DNA of 64,000 nt from JAMXLO01 sp963726125 (GTDB lineage: Bacteria > Pseudomonadota > Alphaproteobacteria > Acetobacterales > Acetobacteraceae), in the NCBI GenBank assembly GCA_963726125.1, contig CAVSBG010000002.1, positions 496,001-560,000 on the forward strand. Reading direction: 5' to 3'. The translations under genes were made by a program, and so were the position numbers. Below, in pieces: positions 53,539-62,047 of this stretch (within the stretch, counting starts at the first letter, position 1; each line of letters begins with the position of its first letter). Below the pieces are notes generated by a model. It was not told the origin of the DNA, made no database searches, and saw only the letters and a program-made list of their open reading frames with translations.

Positions 53539-54486
53539 ATGCCACACCCGAGTCAGAACGTTTCCACAACGACGTCAAAATTCAACCCCCGCTTCTTAAT
53601 GCAGGCAAGTGGACGAGGGGTTGGTATAAGGTTGTCTGGGATCGCCGCCGTGCTCGCTACCCTTGCTCCAACGGTTGCACGAGCGGCTTCGACCAGCAAT
53701 TATGAAATTTTTCCGAACGGGGATGTCGTCGAATTGAATCCTTCGATCACGGCTTACGGCAACAGCGACGCTTTCGTCTACCTCTTGCCGCAAAGCAATT
53801 CGGTAGAATTTTCCTTAGGAGGAGGCCCAGCTCAACCGCTGAACACGAATCTGTTTACGGTCAGCAGCATCACCGACGTTACTTATACCGATGGTCACGT
53901 CGCGAATGTCGAGGCAGCCGGAGGGAATTATGAAATTTTTCCGAACGGGGATGTCGTCGAATTGAATCCTTCGATCACGGCTTACGGCAACAGCGACGCT
54001 TTCGTCTACCTCTTGCCGCAAAGCAATTCGGTAGAATTTTCCTTAGGAGGAGGCCCAGCTCAACCGCTGAACACGAATCTGTTTACGGTCAGCAGCATCA
54101 CCGACGTTACTTATACCGATGGTCACGTCGCGAATGTCGAGGCAGCCGGAGGGAATTATGAAATTTTTCCGAACGGGGATGTCGTCGAATTGAATCCTTC
54201 GATCACGGCTTACGGCAACAGCGACGCTTTCGTCTACCTCTTGCCGCAAAGCAATTCGGTAGAATTTTCCTTAGGAGGAGGCCCAGCTCAACCGCTGAAC
54301 ACGAATCTGTTTACGGTCAGCAGCATCACCGACGTTACTTATACCGATGGTCACGTCGCGAATGTGACTGTAACTGAGCCAGCCTCGGTTCCCGAACCGA
54401 GGTCGCTGGCTGTTCTGAGCGTTGGTCTAGCGGGCCTTGCAGTCGCCTGGCGCCCAAAACGAAACGCCGCCCAAAAAGCGAACTAG
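53539..54486 (+). CDS. PEP-CTERM exported protein made of three tandem repeats
   Basis: 315 residues. A long N-terminal signal peptide (hydrophobic core ASGRGVGIRLSGIAAVLATL, cut near ARAAS at about 49) leads into three 76-residue repeats starting NYEIFPNGDVVELNPSITAY and ending with the beta-rich LFTVSSITDVTYTDGHVANV. The C-terminus is a PEP-CTERM sorting signal: VPEPRSLAVLSVGLAGLAVA then WRPKR, which directs exosortase-dependent anchoring or release at the outer surface. GAGGAAC before ATG 53539 fixes the start. The function is unknown, probably extracellular matrix or surface. The exosortase is not in this window. Confidence 0.88.
   Translation: MPHPSQNVSTTTSKFNPRFLMQASGRGVGIRLSGIAAVLATLAPTVARAASTSNYEIFPNGDVVELNPSITAYGNSDAFVYLLPQSNSVEFSLGGGPAQPLNTNLFTVSSITDVTYTDGHVANVEAAGGNYEIFPNGDVVELNPSITAYGNSDAFVYLLPQSNSVEFSLGGGPAQPLNTNLFTVSSITDVTYTDGHVANVEAAGGNYEIFPNGDVVELNPSITAYGNSDAFVYLLPQSNSVEFSLGGGPAQPLNTNLFTVSSITDVTYTDGHVANVTVTEPASVPEPRSLAVLSVGLAGLAVAWRPKRNAAQKAN
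53698..54365. repeat. Three 228-bp tandem repeats in the PEP-CTERM gene
   Basis: Units begin at 53698, 53926 and 54154. By direct reading, units 1 and 2 are base-for-base the same, and unit 3 matches them until it departs at about 54365 (GAATGTGACTG instead of GAATGTCGAGG). In-frame and multiples of 76 codons. Confidence 0.95.
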
Positions 54487-54755
54487 CTCGACGCCCAAAA
54501 AGGCTGGCCGCCACCGACACTGCGGTGCAAGAGACTTTCGACATGCTGACAGAGAGTTCGTCGAGGTGTCGGCCGCCCCCCATGAGGACGCTGCAAATCA
54601 GGCTATCGTATGCATGGAGGCCACCCGGCCGTGCTCGCCGATCCGCCAGGGCAACGCCGCGACTGAATGTCTCCGCGCTTTGACATGCGCCATCCTGTAA
54701 CACGCACCAGCCGCCGAGTCCGTTGATGGCGCCTTCCCCTTTTACTCATTGATAA

Positions 54756-55311
54756 TTAAGAGCGTTTTTCGCTTGGCGGCGCGGCGCACGCCTCTCCGAG
54801 GTGGCCACGCAGTCGCGCGCCGCGCCGATGGGCTCTAAAGCGAACAACGCCAAAGCCCGCCAGAAAAGCAACTATCAAGGCAACGCTGCTGGGTTCCGAA
54901 ACAGCCGTTGTAGCTAGGTCGGGTGCGAAAGTGATGCTTGTCTCACCCCGAACCGGGCCTGCGAAATCGGCCAACTGGGCACCACTTATCTCATTGCCAG
55001 TCACGGGATCGGCCTGGAACACGACGTCGGAAGGTTGGCCGAGAATGGTCTTCAGTTCCGTAACGTAAAGCCCGCCGGCGGGTGTGAAAGCGATGCTTGT
55101 CCCACTCCGAACCGGGCCTGCGAAATCGCTCAACTGGGCACCACTTATCTCATTGCCAGTCACGGGATCGGCCTGGAACAAGACGTCGGAAGGTTGGCCG
55201 AGAATGGTCTTCAGTTCAGTAACGTAAAGCTTGCCGTCGGGTGCAAAAGCGATGCTTGTCCCACTTCGAACCGGGCCTGCGAAATCGCTCAACTGGGCAC
55301 CACTTATCTCA
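54756..55311 (-). pseudogene. Repeat-containing surface protein with PEP-CTERM-like tail, 5'-truncated
   Basis: The minus frame carries 53-residue (159-bp) repeats: SDFAGPVRSGTSIAF, LYVTELKTILGQPSDV, FQADPVTGNEISGAQL. These look like propeller or YVTN-type beta repeats. It ends with a sorting-like tail: VSEPSSVALIVAFLAGFGVV then RFRAHRR. Upstream of 55312 the repeat stops abruptly inside IEISGAQL, where an IS630-type transposase remnant begins, so the N-terminus, including any signal peptide, is lost. The repeat phase is visible at 54962, 55121 and 55280. Confidence 0.78.
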
Positions 55312-55533
55312 ATACAGCAGCACTACCGGGTCGCAGCCCCGCCAGCGTACCACATCATGCACCGCCGGGATCGGGCCCTCCTCCACCGCACGCGCGAGGA
55401 ACGCCCTGTGCTCTTCGTCAAGCTTCGGCGGTGAGCCACGCGAGACCATGTTGATCAGGCCTTCCGGACCTTGCTCGTTGAACCGGATCACCCAGTCTCG
55501 CAGCGTCTGCCCCGCAGGCTCTGCGAGCAAAGG
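55309..55533 (-). mobile_element. IS630-family transposase remnant
   Basis: About 74 residues of the N-terminal helix-turn-helix region are preserved: QTLRDWVIRFNEQGPEGL, SPPKLDEEHRAFLA and EEGPIPAVHDVVRW. The DDE catalytic part is missing. It separates the truncated repeat protein from a transaldolase fragment, so insertion or rearrangement here destroyed both. Confidence 0.75.
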
Positions 55534-55541
55534 GCGGCAGG

Positions 55542-55679
55542 ATGGAGCGTCTGCTCTGGGCTTCGACCGGGGTAAAGGACAAGGCATATGACGACACTCG
55601 CTACGTCGTGGATTTGGCAACCCCCGACACCGTGAACACGATGCCGGCGGCCACGCTAGACGCCGTGGCTGATCATGGA
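55542..55679 (+). pseudogene. tal: Transaldolase fragment
   Basis: A 46-codon scrap reads ERLLWASTGVKDKAYDDTRY then ATPDTVNTMPAATLDAVADH G, matching the C-terminal active-site region of transaldolase. No start, no other parts of the gene. Confidence 0.75.
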
Positions 55680-55740
55680 CGGCCCTGCGGCTTCCTCAGC
55701 GGAACTTGGTATAAACCCCAAGGGGGTCTGTGTCTCACTG

Positions 55741-56181
55741 TCATTGGCACGGACGGCAATGCTTCGACAAAAGCACATCCGGGTGCATGGAAGTTCGGAG
55801 AGCCTGGATTAAAATGGCAGATTTGGGTTGATCTGGAAACGCGTGTCTGGTTGTCTTGAACGGGAACAGATCGCCAGTCAGCGCCCGGGCGATGATTGTC
55901 ACCTCGTCGACTGCGTAGTCACATCTCATGCTGGTGACCAAAACCTCGGAATACTTATATGCAACGCACGGCACCATCGTGAGTGCCAGCAGGCGCGCGG
56001 CAGCCAGTCTGTGATGGCCATCCATCACCGCCAACGATGAGCGTTCAACTCGGATCGGATCTGTCCATATTCCAGCACGTTCGATATCAGCCTTCACCTC
56101 GAACACATGCTCCGTCATCGTTTCCTCTGTTGGTCGCAGATCTGATACCGGGACCAGAAGAATTCTATGGTCGATCCGCAT
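55741..56181 (-). CDS. ParB/SbnI-like nuclease-fold protein
   Basis: 146-residue protein of the ParB/sulfiredoxin fold. The key segment is LAVMDGHHRLAAARLLAL (about 62-79), followed by VPCVAYKY and ARALTGDLFPFKTTRH. This DGHHR ... P.KxTRH pattern is that of the SbnI/SerK-like free-serine kinases rather than chromosome-partitioning ParB. Catalysis (serine phosphorylation, or merely ligand sensing) is inferred from family only. It is last of a four-gene minus-strand cassette, 19 bp after the FabA-like gene, and of lower GC than the flanks. GGAG lies 9 bases before ATG 56181. Confidence 0.75.
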   Translation of the reverse strand: MRIDHRILLVPVSDLRPTEETMTEHVFEVKADIERAGIWTDPIRVERSSLAVMDGHHRLAAARLLALTMVPCVAYKYSEVLVTSMRCDYAVDEVTIIARALTGDLFPFKTTRHAFPDQPKSAILIQALRTSMHPDVLLSKHCRPCQ

Positions 56182-56200
56182 GGTGTTTGCTCCTGCCCGG

Positions 56201-56842
56201 TCAATTCGCTGGTGATCCAGACACCACATCATTATTCCGGCTCTCGAGGACCTTGACCGGACCCCGGCCAGATCCGATGGCGTCCTCGCCAATATCGGCG
56301 CAGCGGTTCTGATGTCGATGAGAATTGACGAAGGTGATTGCCAGGTCTTTAACCTCGACGGAGACCTGACCATCGATGGTAACAACGCCCGCGGCGATGA
56401 TGGTGGCAGAGCGGTGCAGTACCTTCCGGACATCAATTCGGTACGACAGCAGCGTCTGGTCAGGAACGACCGGCCGAACGAAACGTATGTTACCCAGGCG
56501 ACCGGCCCGGCCCTTTCCCTTCATTCCGATGTACGCGCCGAAAAACCCCGCGAGTTGGAGTACGCCATCGAGCAGAATGGCACCCGGGAGGACGGGATCA
56601 TCGGGAAAGTGGCACGCGAAGAGCCAACCAAATTTGTTGGTCAAGGCGCTCGCAATTGCAAAGCCCCTGCCAAAGTCACCATGAGCAGGACTGATTTGCT
56701 CAACACGATCAAATGCCAAAAGTGGGGAAGTCGGCAGCCTGGGAGAATCGCGGCTGAATAGCATTCCATGACTACACGCATCGAGGTCGGCATTATCAAA
56801 TCCTTCGGCGCGAGGCGGCTCTCCGTAATTATGCGGGTCCAT
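56201..56842 (-). CDS. FabA-like 3-hydroxyacyl-ACP dehydratase
   Basis: 213-residue hot-dog-fold protein. The FabA-type active site is intact: catalytic His in FACHFPDDPVLPGA (about residue 78) and catalytic Asp in ILLDGVLQLAGFF (about 92). The surrounding RFVRPVVPDQTLLSYRIDVR is also typical. It is longer at the C-terminus than FabA/FabZ (about 40 polar residues). It probably dehydrates a beta-hydroxyacyl chain tethered to an ACP. GGAGG precedes ATG 56842, which lies inside the end of the methyltransferase gene (14-bp overlap). Low GC for the window. Confidence 0.82.
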   Translation of the reverse strand: MDPHNYGEPPRAEGFDNADLDACSHGMLFSRDSPRLPTSPLLAFDRVEQISPAHGDFGRGFAIASALTNKFGWLFACHFPDDPVLPGAILLDGVLQLAGFFGAYIGMKGKGRAGRLGNIRFVRPVVPDQTLLSYRIDVRKVLHRSATIIAAGVVTIDGQVSVEVKDLAITFVNSHRHQNRCADIGEDAIGSGRGPVKVLESRNNDVVSGSPAN

Positions 56843-57683
56843 CGCAATCCGCCTCCGCGGATGAAGACGATTCGATGCATCCCCCGGGCTTTCTTCCGGT
56901 AACGGTGAACAACGTTGAGTATGTTAAAGTGCTGTCGTCCTGAAGATAATCCAGAAACCCAGCGATGATGTCCCGCGCCCTCGCCGCCGATTCACATGCC
57001 TTTTCGAGCATTGATTCAGCAATTTTCAGTTTCCTGGTCCAGAGTGCGAGGTTGAACGCGTCAATGGTTCCAGCGACAACATGATAGGCATCGATGCGAA
57101 CATCGAGATTGATCAGACCGGCGTTTCTCGCGAGTGAATATAGTTTCCGGCCCGCGAAGGGGTCGAAACCAGTATGAGCAAGCTGATCAACAATTCGTTC
57201 AACTGCCTGGACGCGTTCGTCCTGGGGGTAGTGAGACACGATCTGCCCATCAAGGTCCTGTAAACAAATGATACCTCCAGGTCGGCAAACCCGTACTAAT
57301 TCCTCCATCGCCCGCGCTTTATTTTTCAGGTACTCAAAAAGGAACCTTACTTCGACGAAATCGAACCCATCGGTGTCGAGCTCTGTTTGATATATGTCAC
57401 CTTGCTTGATAACGACATTGGAATTCCGCGCGTTCCGTCGGCGAGCATCAGCGACACGTGCCCCGCTGATATCAACCCCCGTAACCGTGAGATGCGGGTA
57501 ACATCGGGCTATAGCATCGAGAAAATGACCCGGGCCGCACCCAACCGACAGGACATTCGTGCAAGAAGCAATATATCGGGCGTAGTAGCGCAAGACCCAT
57601 CTGGGGGCATCGACCTTGTCGATCAATCGTTGCCCTTCATCGGCATCATCCATTAGATAGACCTCGCGATCATATTCTGCCAA
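56829..57683 (-). CDS. Class I SAM-dependent methyltransferase
   Basis: 284-residue methyltransferase. Motif I is LSVGCGPGHFLDAIARCYPH (about 45-64), then VTGVDISGARVADAR (acidic Asp binding ribose), GDIYQTELDTDGFDFV (motif II region) and VCRPGGIICLQDLDG (motif III). The helical C-terminal half is unlike standard families and may bind the substrate. Start is TTG at 57683, one base after the upstream stop, with GGAGG six bases before it. It overlaps the FabA-like gene by 14 bp, so the cassette is tightly coupled. Substrate unknown. Confidence 0.85.
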   Translation of the reverse strand: MAEYDREVYLMDDADEGQRLIDKVDAPRWVLRYYARYIASCTNVLSVGCGPGHFLDAIARCYPHLTVTGVDISGARVADARRRNARNSNVVIKQGDIYQTELDTDGFDFVEVRFLFEYLKNKARAMEELVRVCRPGGIICLQDLDGQIVSHYPQDERVQAVERIVDQLAHTGFDPFAGRKLYSLARNAGLINLDVRIDAYHVVAGTIDAFNLALWTRKLKIAESMLEKACESAARARDIIAGFLDYLQDDSTLTYSTLFTVTGRKPGGCIESSSSAEADCDGPA

Positions 57684-57684
57684 G

Positions 57685-58854
57685 TTAATCCTCCGTTCCG
57701 CGGTCGCGCCATTTTAGCAGGCGGCCGTAAAATTTATCCAGGTGCTCGGTATAGGCATCGAATCCTGGACGCAGCCAAATTACCTGGTTGTAATCGCGCA
57801 AATGAGTGGCAATGCCAATAAGTGCGGAAACGGCGCGCGGATTCACGACCACCGGAATCCAATCGAGTTCAAAATCCGAATAGTACCGCAAGGAAGCATC
57901 AAGCAAGGACCGGGCAACATCAGCGTCGGTTATCCCAGCGTCGTCAGAAAGGATCAAATCACATCGGTTTTCGATAAAGCTGAAGTTCAGTCCCAGCGGA
58001 CCTCGATACACCAGAGCTACTCCGATAACGCGACCAAATTTATGATCAACGGCTATTACGACGTGCCGGTAGCGGAACAGGCCACCACTCTGATATATAG
58101 AGTTTATATCGGAAAGTTCCCAATCGTTTGTCTCGACTCCTTCCGCTTCAGCAAAGACCATCCCCCGGTGGCGCCGCACAAAGTCACGGACTTCTTCCTC
58201 GCGATTCAATGCAACTCCATGCTCAATGGCGCAGGAGGAAGGTGCGAAATCTGGACCCTTTCGATCGACCTTGAGGTAAGCATAGCGTATTACGTCGGAA
58301 TATTGCTTGCCAACAGTTTCAATGATCGATCCAAACAGCCTGTGAGCATACCTATTATTTGGTCTGTACCAATTCTGCTTCGAGTCCTCGACCCCCTGGG
58401 ACGTCGTTACGGTCGAAAATGATTGCATCACCGACCACGACGCCAATGGATTCCGATTAGCAACCAGATGTTGATAAAGCCAGTCATGTTTTCCGGTACG
58501 CCAGCACATCACGGAGGCAGCCACCTGCTCATCGGTATCCTTAAACGTCACTATATGCAGCAGCGGATCGTTGTGGGCCATGGCCCTTGCCCAGTTTTTT
58601 TCGATAAAGGACAAATTGTCTCCGAGCAGTTGTTTTTTCTGCGGGTAAAGGAAGCCCACCTTTTCATACATCACAAAGATTTCGCGCGCGCTGATGGCAT
58701 TAACTTCGCAACCAAAATCCGCGAAAGTTGGTATGGCGAGCTTGGAGTTAAGCCGTACATATTCAAGCGCGGAAAGCGCCTTCAGGCCTCTATTGTTCAT
58801 TCCCATGCTTCCCATCGTTAGGACATATTGGGCGACACTACTGGCTTGCGCCAT
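57685..58854 (-). CDS. Unrecognised protein, first gene of the low-GC cassette (possible double GNAT fold)
   Basis: 389 residues. Two similar-looking halves (about 30-200 and 205-370) each read like an acyltransferase fold: FLYPQKKQLLGDNLSFIEKN W, then VAASVMCWRTGKHDWLYQHL in the first, and VVIAVDHKFGRVIGVALVY ... IPVVVNPRAVSALIG in the second. A duplicated GNAT-type acyltransferase is my guess, without a diagnostic motif. No TM or signal peptide. Starts at 58854, or at internal ATGs near residues 15-20 (MGSMGMNNRG). It leads a four-gene operon with methyltransferase, FabA-like and ParB/SbnI-like genes. Confidence 0.75.
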   Translation of the reverse strand: MAQASSVAQYVLTMGSMGMNNRGLKALSALEYVRLNSKLAIPTFADFGCEVNAISAREIFVMYEKVGFLYPQKKQLLGDNLSFIEKNWARAMAHNDPLLHIVTFKDTDEQVAASVMCWRTGKHDWLYQHLVANRNPLASWSVMQSFSTVTTSQGVEDSKQNWYRPNNRYAHRLFGSIIETVGKQYSDVIRYAYLKVDRKGPDFAPSSCAIEHGVALNREEEVRDFVRRHRGMVFAEAEGVETNDWELSDINSIYQSGGLFRYRHVVIAVDHKFGRVIGVALVYRGPLGLNFSFIENRCDLILSDDAGITDADVARSLLDASLRYYSDFELDWIPVVVNPRAVSALIGIATHLRDYNQVIWLRPGFDAYTEHLDKFYGRLLKWRDRGTED

Positions 58855-59778
58855 CGGTGGTCACATCCATTCCGGCGAACTCAAATGTCTTGAGCGCGGC
58901 CTGGCCGTACGCGTTCAGAGGTCACAAACTCGCCGGTTTACCAACCCGTTTTACTATGGTCTTGGCCGGCAAACCCGATCAAAGCGACGAATGGCGTGAA
59001 ACTGGCCACCAGCGGCCTAATCCGCCGACGAACAACCGAAATGAAGCACCATTTCCCGGCTGACTCGTGGCTGTGCCGCCGCTGTGCCGCTTGCAGGTAT
59101 CGTCACGCTTGTCGATAAGCGTTTATCAGCCAAAGACTTCCACGGGGGCGGATTGGCATATCCCATCCACGCTGCGACCGCGTTCCTTCACCGCGTGTCC
59201 GGAGGCGGAGACGCGGCCGCGGGAAGGCGCCTTTTCATCCTCAGGTTGTGCGGCGTTTTCATTGGCGCGCCGGTGCTCGCGTTCGTTATATCGACGCAAG
59301 TGTTCGCGGCGACTGCATGAAAAAGAAGCTTTGACATGCGCATTGAGATCTCCCTTAGGTTATGCGGGTCCTGTTTCCATCATGGCAGCACCCGGAACTC
59401 GGCTTTGCCGTCGTTTTGAAGGCAAACGATGCCCTCTCCGCCGACCACGGATCGTTCGACTATGTTATCGGACGCGCCAAGGCATGCAGGCGTTACCTAC
59501 GCTGCGGCTTTCGCGACCTTTCCTAGGTCATTCAGGAGGAGCGTAAACGCGCCTGTACCGGAGTTAATAACGGCCGACGCTTCGGACTCTGGTGATCTTC
59601 CGTTATGTGCCTTTCGAGAGTGGACTGAGAGCCCCCTGCAAAGCACGGTGGCCGGGGCGAGGGCGAGCAAACGGCTCCCTAAGCCTTGCTAAATCCGGCT
59701 AAATCGCGTTTTATCAATGAGTTATTGTGAGACCGGGAACGGCAAGGGTCGCGATGCCAGCGCGATCAGAGGTGATGC
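58855..59778. other. Intergenic region with no supported gene
   Basis: 924 bp between divergent genes. It must hold the promoters of the cassette and of the winged-helix regulator. Small open frames (for example 59067-59546) lack ribosome-binding sites and family character. A doubled GCTAAATC at 59688-59705 and a CCTAGG at 59521 were the only small features noted. This gap, unusually long here, is a likely regulatory region. Confidence 0.5.
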
Positions 59779-61608
59779 ATGGAATTGCTCGGGTCCGAGG
59801 GAGACCTGAAATTCGACATTTGGCGGTTTAACCGTCAGAGGCGAAGCCTGAGCCGACAGGGCGTGGCGGGCACCTGGGAGCCGGTCGCGATTGGTTCACG
59901 CGCGGCCGAAATCCTTGCGCTGCTGCTCAATCAGCCGGGGACCCTGGTCTCCAAGGACACCATCTTGGCCAGTGTGTGGCCGGGGGTTGTCGTGGAGCAG
60001 AACAATCTCACGGTGCAAATGGCGGCGTTGCGGCGGATCCTTGACGAACACCGTTCCGGCGACAGCTGCATTCAGACCGTCGCCGGGCGAGGTTATCGCT
60101 TCGTCGGTTCTGTTAGCGAAATGGACGAGCCGCCCGTCGCTTCCGCCCTTGATGCCCCTGACGCCGTTGACGCCGTTGACGCGCCACACCGGCCCGGACC
60201 GACGCCGCGGCCCCCCCAGAAATGGATATCCGTACCGACTCCGCCGTTCTCGCTGGTGGTGCTGCCCTTTACCAACACGAGCGGGCAGGCCGGCGACGAT
60301 CACCTGGTTGATGCGATCGGCGACGATCTGACAACTGAGCTGTCGCGCATCCCCGGACACCGCGTTATCGCGCGAACCACGGCGGTGACCTACAAGGGCA
60401 GTGCGGTCGATGCCCGGCGCATCGGCGCGGAACTCCGTGTGCACTATATCATCGAGGGGTCGGCCCGAAAGTTCGGCCAGGTACTCCATCTCAACGTCCA
60501 GCTTATTGCTGCACCCGACAACACTCGCCTGTGGGGCGACCGCTTTGAGCAGGACATGACCGACATCGGCGCGGGGATCGACGCAATTGTGCGCAAGGTT
60601 AGCGCCGTGCTCGACATCCAGATCCTAGGCGCCGAGATCGCGCGTCGCGCCCGCGCGCGACCTGGCCAGTCAGATGCTTACGACTATGTCATGCGGTCAT
60701 GGGCCGCCTGGGACAGACCGATCACGCCGCAGCTGCAGGCCGAGGTTACGGCGTCGCTGGAAGAGGCGTTGCGGCTCGACCCTTCGCTCGTGCCTGCAAT
60801 GCAAGCCCTCGCTACCTGGCTGACCTACCGTTTCGACGGTTTCGTCGACAGCCCGGACTGGGGCGACAGGACGCTCATCGAGCGCGCCGGTGACCTGCTC
60901 GCGGCGGGTCTGCAAATCGACCCGAACAACGACGAGTTGTTGCTTGCCGAGGCCCGTAGACTGCGCGCGACCGGCCGTCGAGCCGAGGCGGTAGCCACCT
61001 GTCGGCGTCTGCTCGAACTCCACCCAAATGTCGGCCACGCCCACCGTGAACTTGGCCGTCACCGGATGGCCATCGGCCAGCCAGAGGAGGCGATCAGATT
61101 ATTCGAGGCGATGATCCGGCTTGACCCGCTATCTTCGCTCAATTCGAGCAACAGGGCGATGATCGGCAAGTGTCATCTCCTGCTCCAGCGCAATTCCGAA
61201 GCGGTCATCTGGCTATCGCGCGCTCTGGCCGAATTGCCTGGCGAACACTGGTTCGCCCATGCCGACAAGCAGCTTTGGCTTGCGAGCGCTCACGCTTTGG
61301 CGGACGATGCCAACGCCGCCCGCCAGGCGCTGAACGAAGCGCTCACCCTGTGGCCAGGGGCCACTGTGCAGAGCCTGATGCCGGGAATAGGGCCGCGCGG
61401 CTGTGTGACCCCCGCGTACGCCACGCAATTCGAGTATGTTCAGCATGGTTTGCGCCGCGCCGGCCTGCGCGAGAACGTGCCGGCGGAGCAGGGCGCAGAA
61501 CTGCCGCTTGCCGATGGTCCCTTGCCTGGCTTAATCGGACCAACTCCCCACAGCATCCCTGGTGCGACCACGATTCGAACCGCTGAACTAGGTACAGCTG
61601 ATGGGTGA
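59779..61608 (+). CDS. Winged-helix (OmpR/CadC-type) regulator with TPR domain
   Basis: 609 residues. The N-terminal OmpR/PhoB winged helix spans about 10-110 (ILALLLNQPGTLVSKDTILA then SVWPGVVVEQNNLTVQMAAL RR). A Pro/Ala/Asp-rich linker is followed by a TolB-like adenylate-cyclase-associated segment (FSLVVLPFTNTSGQAGDDHL, about 157). TPR repeats run from about 330 to 520 (LRATGRRAEAVATCRRLLEL, then HAHRELGRHRMAIGQPEEAI). No receiver domain and no TM helix, so it is a CadC-like soluble variant. AGAGGTGA stands before ATG 59779. It overlaps the rhodanese-like gene by 8 bp, so both are co-expressed. It faces the low-GC cassette across 924 bp and may regulate it. Confidence 0.9.
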   Translation: MELLGSEGDLKFDIWRFNRQRRSLSRQGVAGTWEPVAIGSRAAEILALLLNQPGTLVSKDTILASVWPGVVVEQNNLTVQMAALRRILDEHRSGDSCIQTVAGRGYRFVGSVSEMDEPPVASALDAPDAVDAVDAPHRPGPTPRPPQKWISVPTPPFSLVVLPFTNTSGQAGDDHLVDAIGDDLTTELSRIPGHRVIARTTAVTYKGSAVDARRIGAELRVHYIIEGSARKFGQVLHLNVQLIAAPDNTRLWGDRFEQDMTDIGAGIDAIVRKVSAVLDIQILGAEIARRARARPGQSDAYDYVMRSWAAWDRPITPQLQAEVTASLEEALRLDPSLVPAMQALATWLTYRFDGFVDSPDWGDRTLIERAGDLLAAGLQIDPNNDELLLAEARRLRATGRRAEAVATCRRLLELHPNVGHAHRELGRHRMAIGQPEEAIRLFEAMIRLDPLSSLNSSNRAMIGKCHLLLQRNSEAVIWLSRALAELPGEHWFAHADKQLWLASAHALADDANAARQALNEALTLWPGATVQSLMPGIGPRGCVTPAYATQFEYVQHGLRRAGLRENVPAEQGAELPLADGPLPGLIGPTPHSIPGATTIRTAELGTADG

Positions 61609-61969
61609 GCGACCGCTGCTGATCGACGACGCTGTCGGCAGCTGGGGACGCTCGCTTCCCGGCGCGATGGGCCTGCAGGGCGCGGGTCACACAGTGCTTG
61701 CCGACAGCATGCTGCGACGCCTGGCGCACACCATTGATTTACTGACCGACGGCAACCGGGGTCGGCCGATCGTGGCTTTCGCGGTCAATGCCGAACGTCG
61801 AACAGGCCACAACCTCGCGCTCCGGCTGGTGGAGCTCGGCAACACGCGCGTCTATTGGTATCGTGGCGGGCTGGAAGCGTGGCGCGCGGACGGAGGCGTC
61901 GATACCGCGCTAACGCTGCAGGCATGGGAGACCAAAGTCGAGTCGGACAGGCGCCCAGCAAGCGCCTGA
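61601..61969 (+). CDS. Rhodanese-like protein lacking the catalytic cysteine
   Basis: 122 residues with a rhodanese C-terminal pattern: VAFAVNAERRTGHNLALRL then NTRVYWYRGGLEAWRADGG. In related proteins the position of AFAVNAER holds a Cys (FC.NAER), so sulfurtransferase activity is unlikely unless another Cys is used; none is nearby. The N-terminus (MGERPLLIDDAVGSWGRS) matches the substrate-binding DxRP-type start only loosely. It overlaps the regulator gene by 8 bp. A degraded paralog follows at 62.05 kb. Confidence 0.75.
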   Translation: MGERPLLIDDAVGSWGRSLPGAMGLQGAGHTVLADSMLRRLAHTIDLLTDGNRGRPIVAFAVNAERRTGHNLALRLVELGNTRVYWYRGGLEAWRADGGVDTALTLQAWETKVESDRRPASA

Positions 61970-62047
61970 ATCTGTGCCAGGTCTCATAGACCCGTACCCG
62001 AGGGCATAGCTGCGATCGGTACTAATTCGGAGCGGTTTGATGGACCA

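Noticed and set aside
52779..53705. 308-residue plus-strand ORF across the dioxygenase and PEP-CTERM genes
   Set aside because: Out of frame with both genes and Arg-rich; the dioxygenase frame carries the motifs.
53698..54365. CRISPR or satellite array
   Set aside because: Units are 228 bp, in frame and coding, without spacer/repeat alternation.
59067..59546. 159-residue ORF in the long gap before the regulator
   Set aside because: No ribosome-binding site, Cys/Arg/Ser-rich, and overlapping frames equally open; no family character.
61556..61620. tRNA-like sequence (ATTCGAACC with nearby GGTGCGACC)
   Set aside because: The would-be T-arm stem does not pair and no anticodon arm can be folded; it is inside the regulator coding region.
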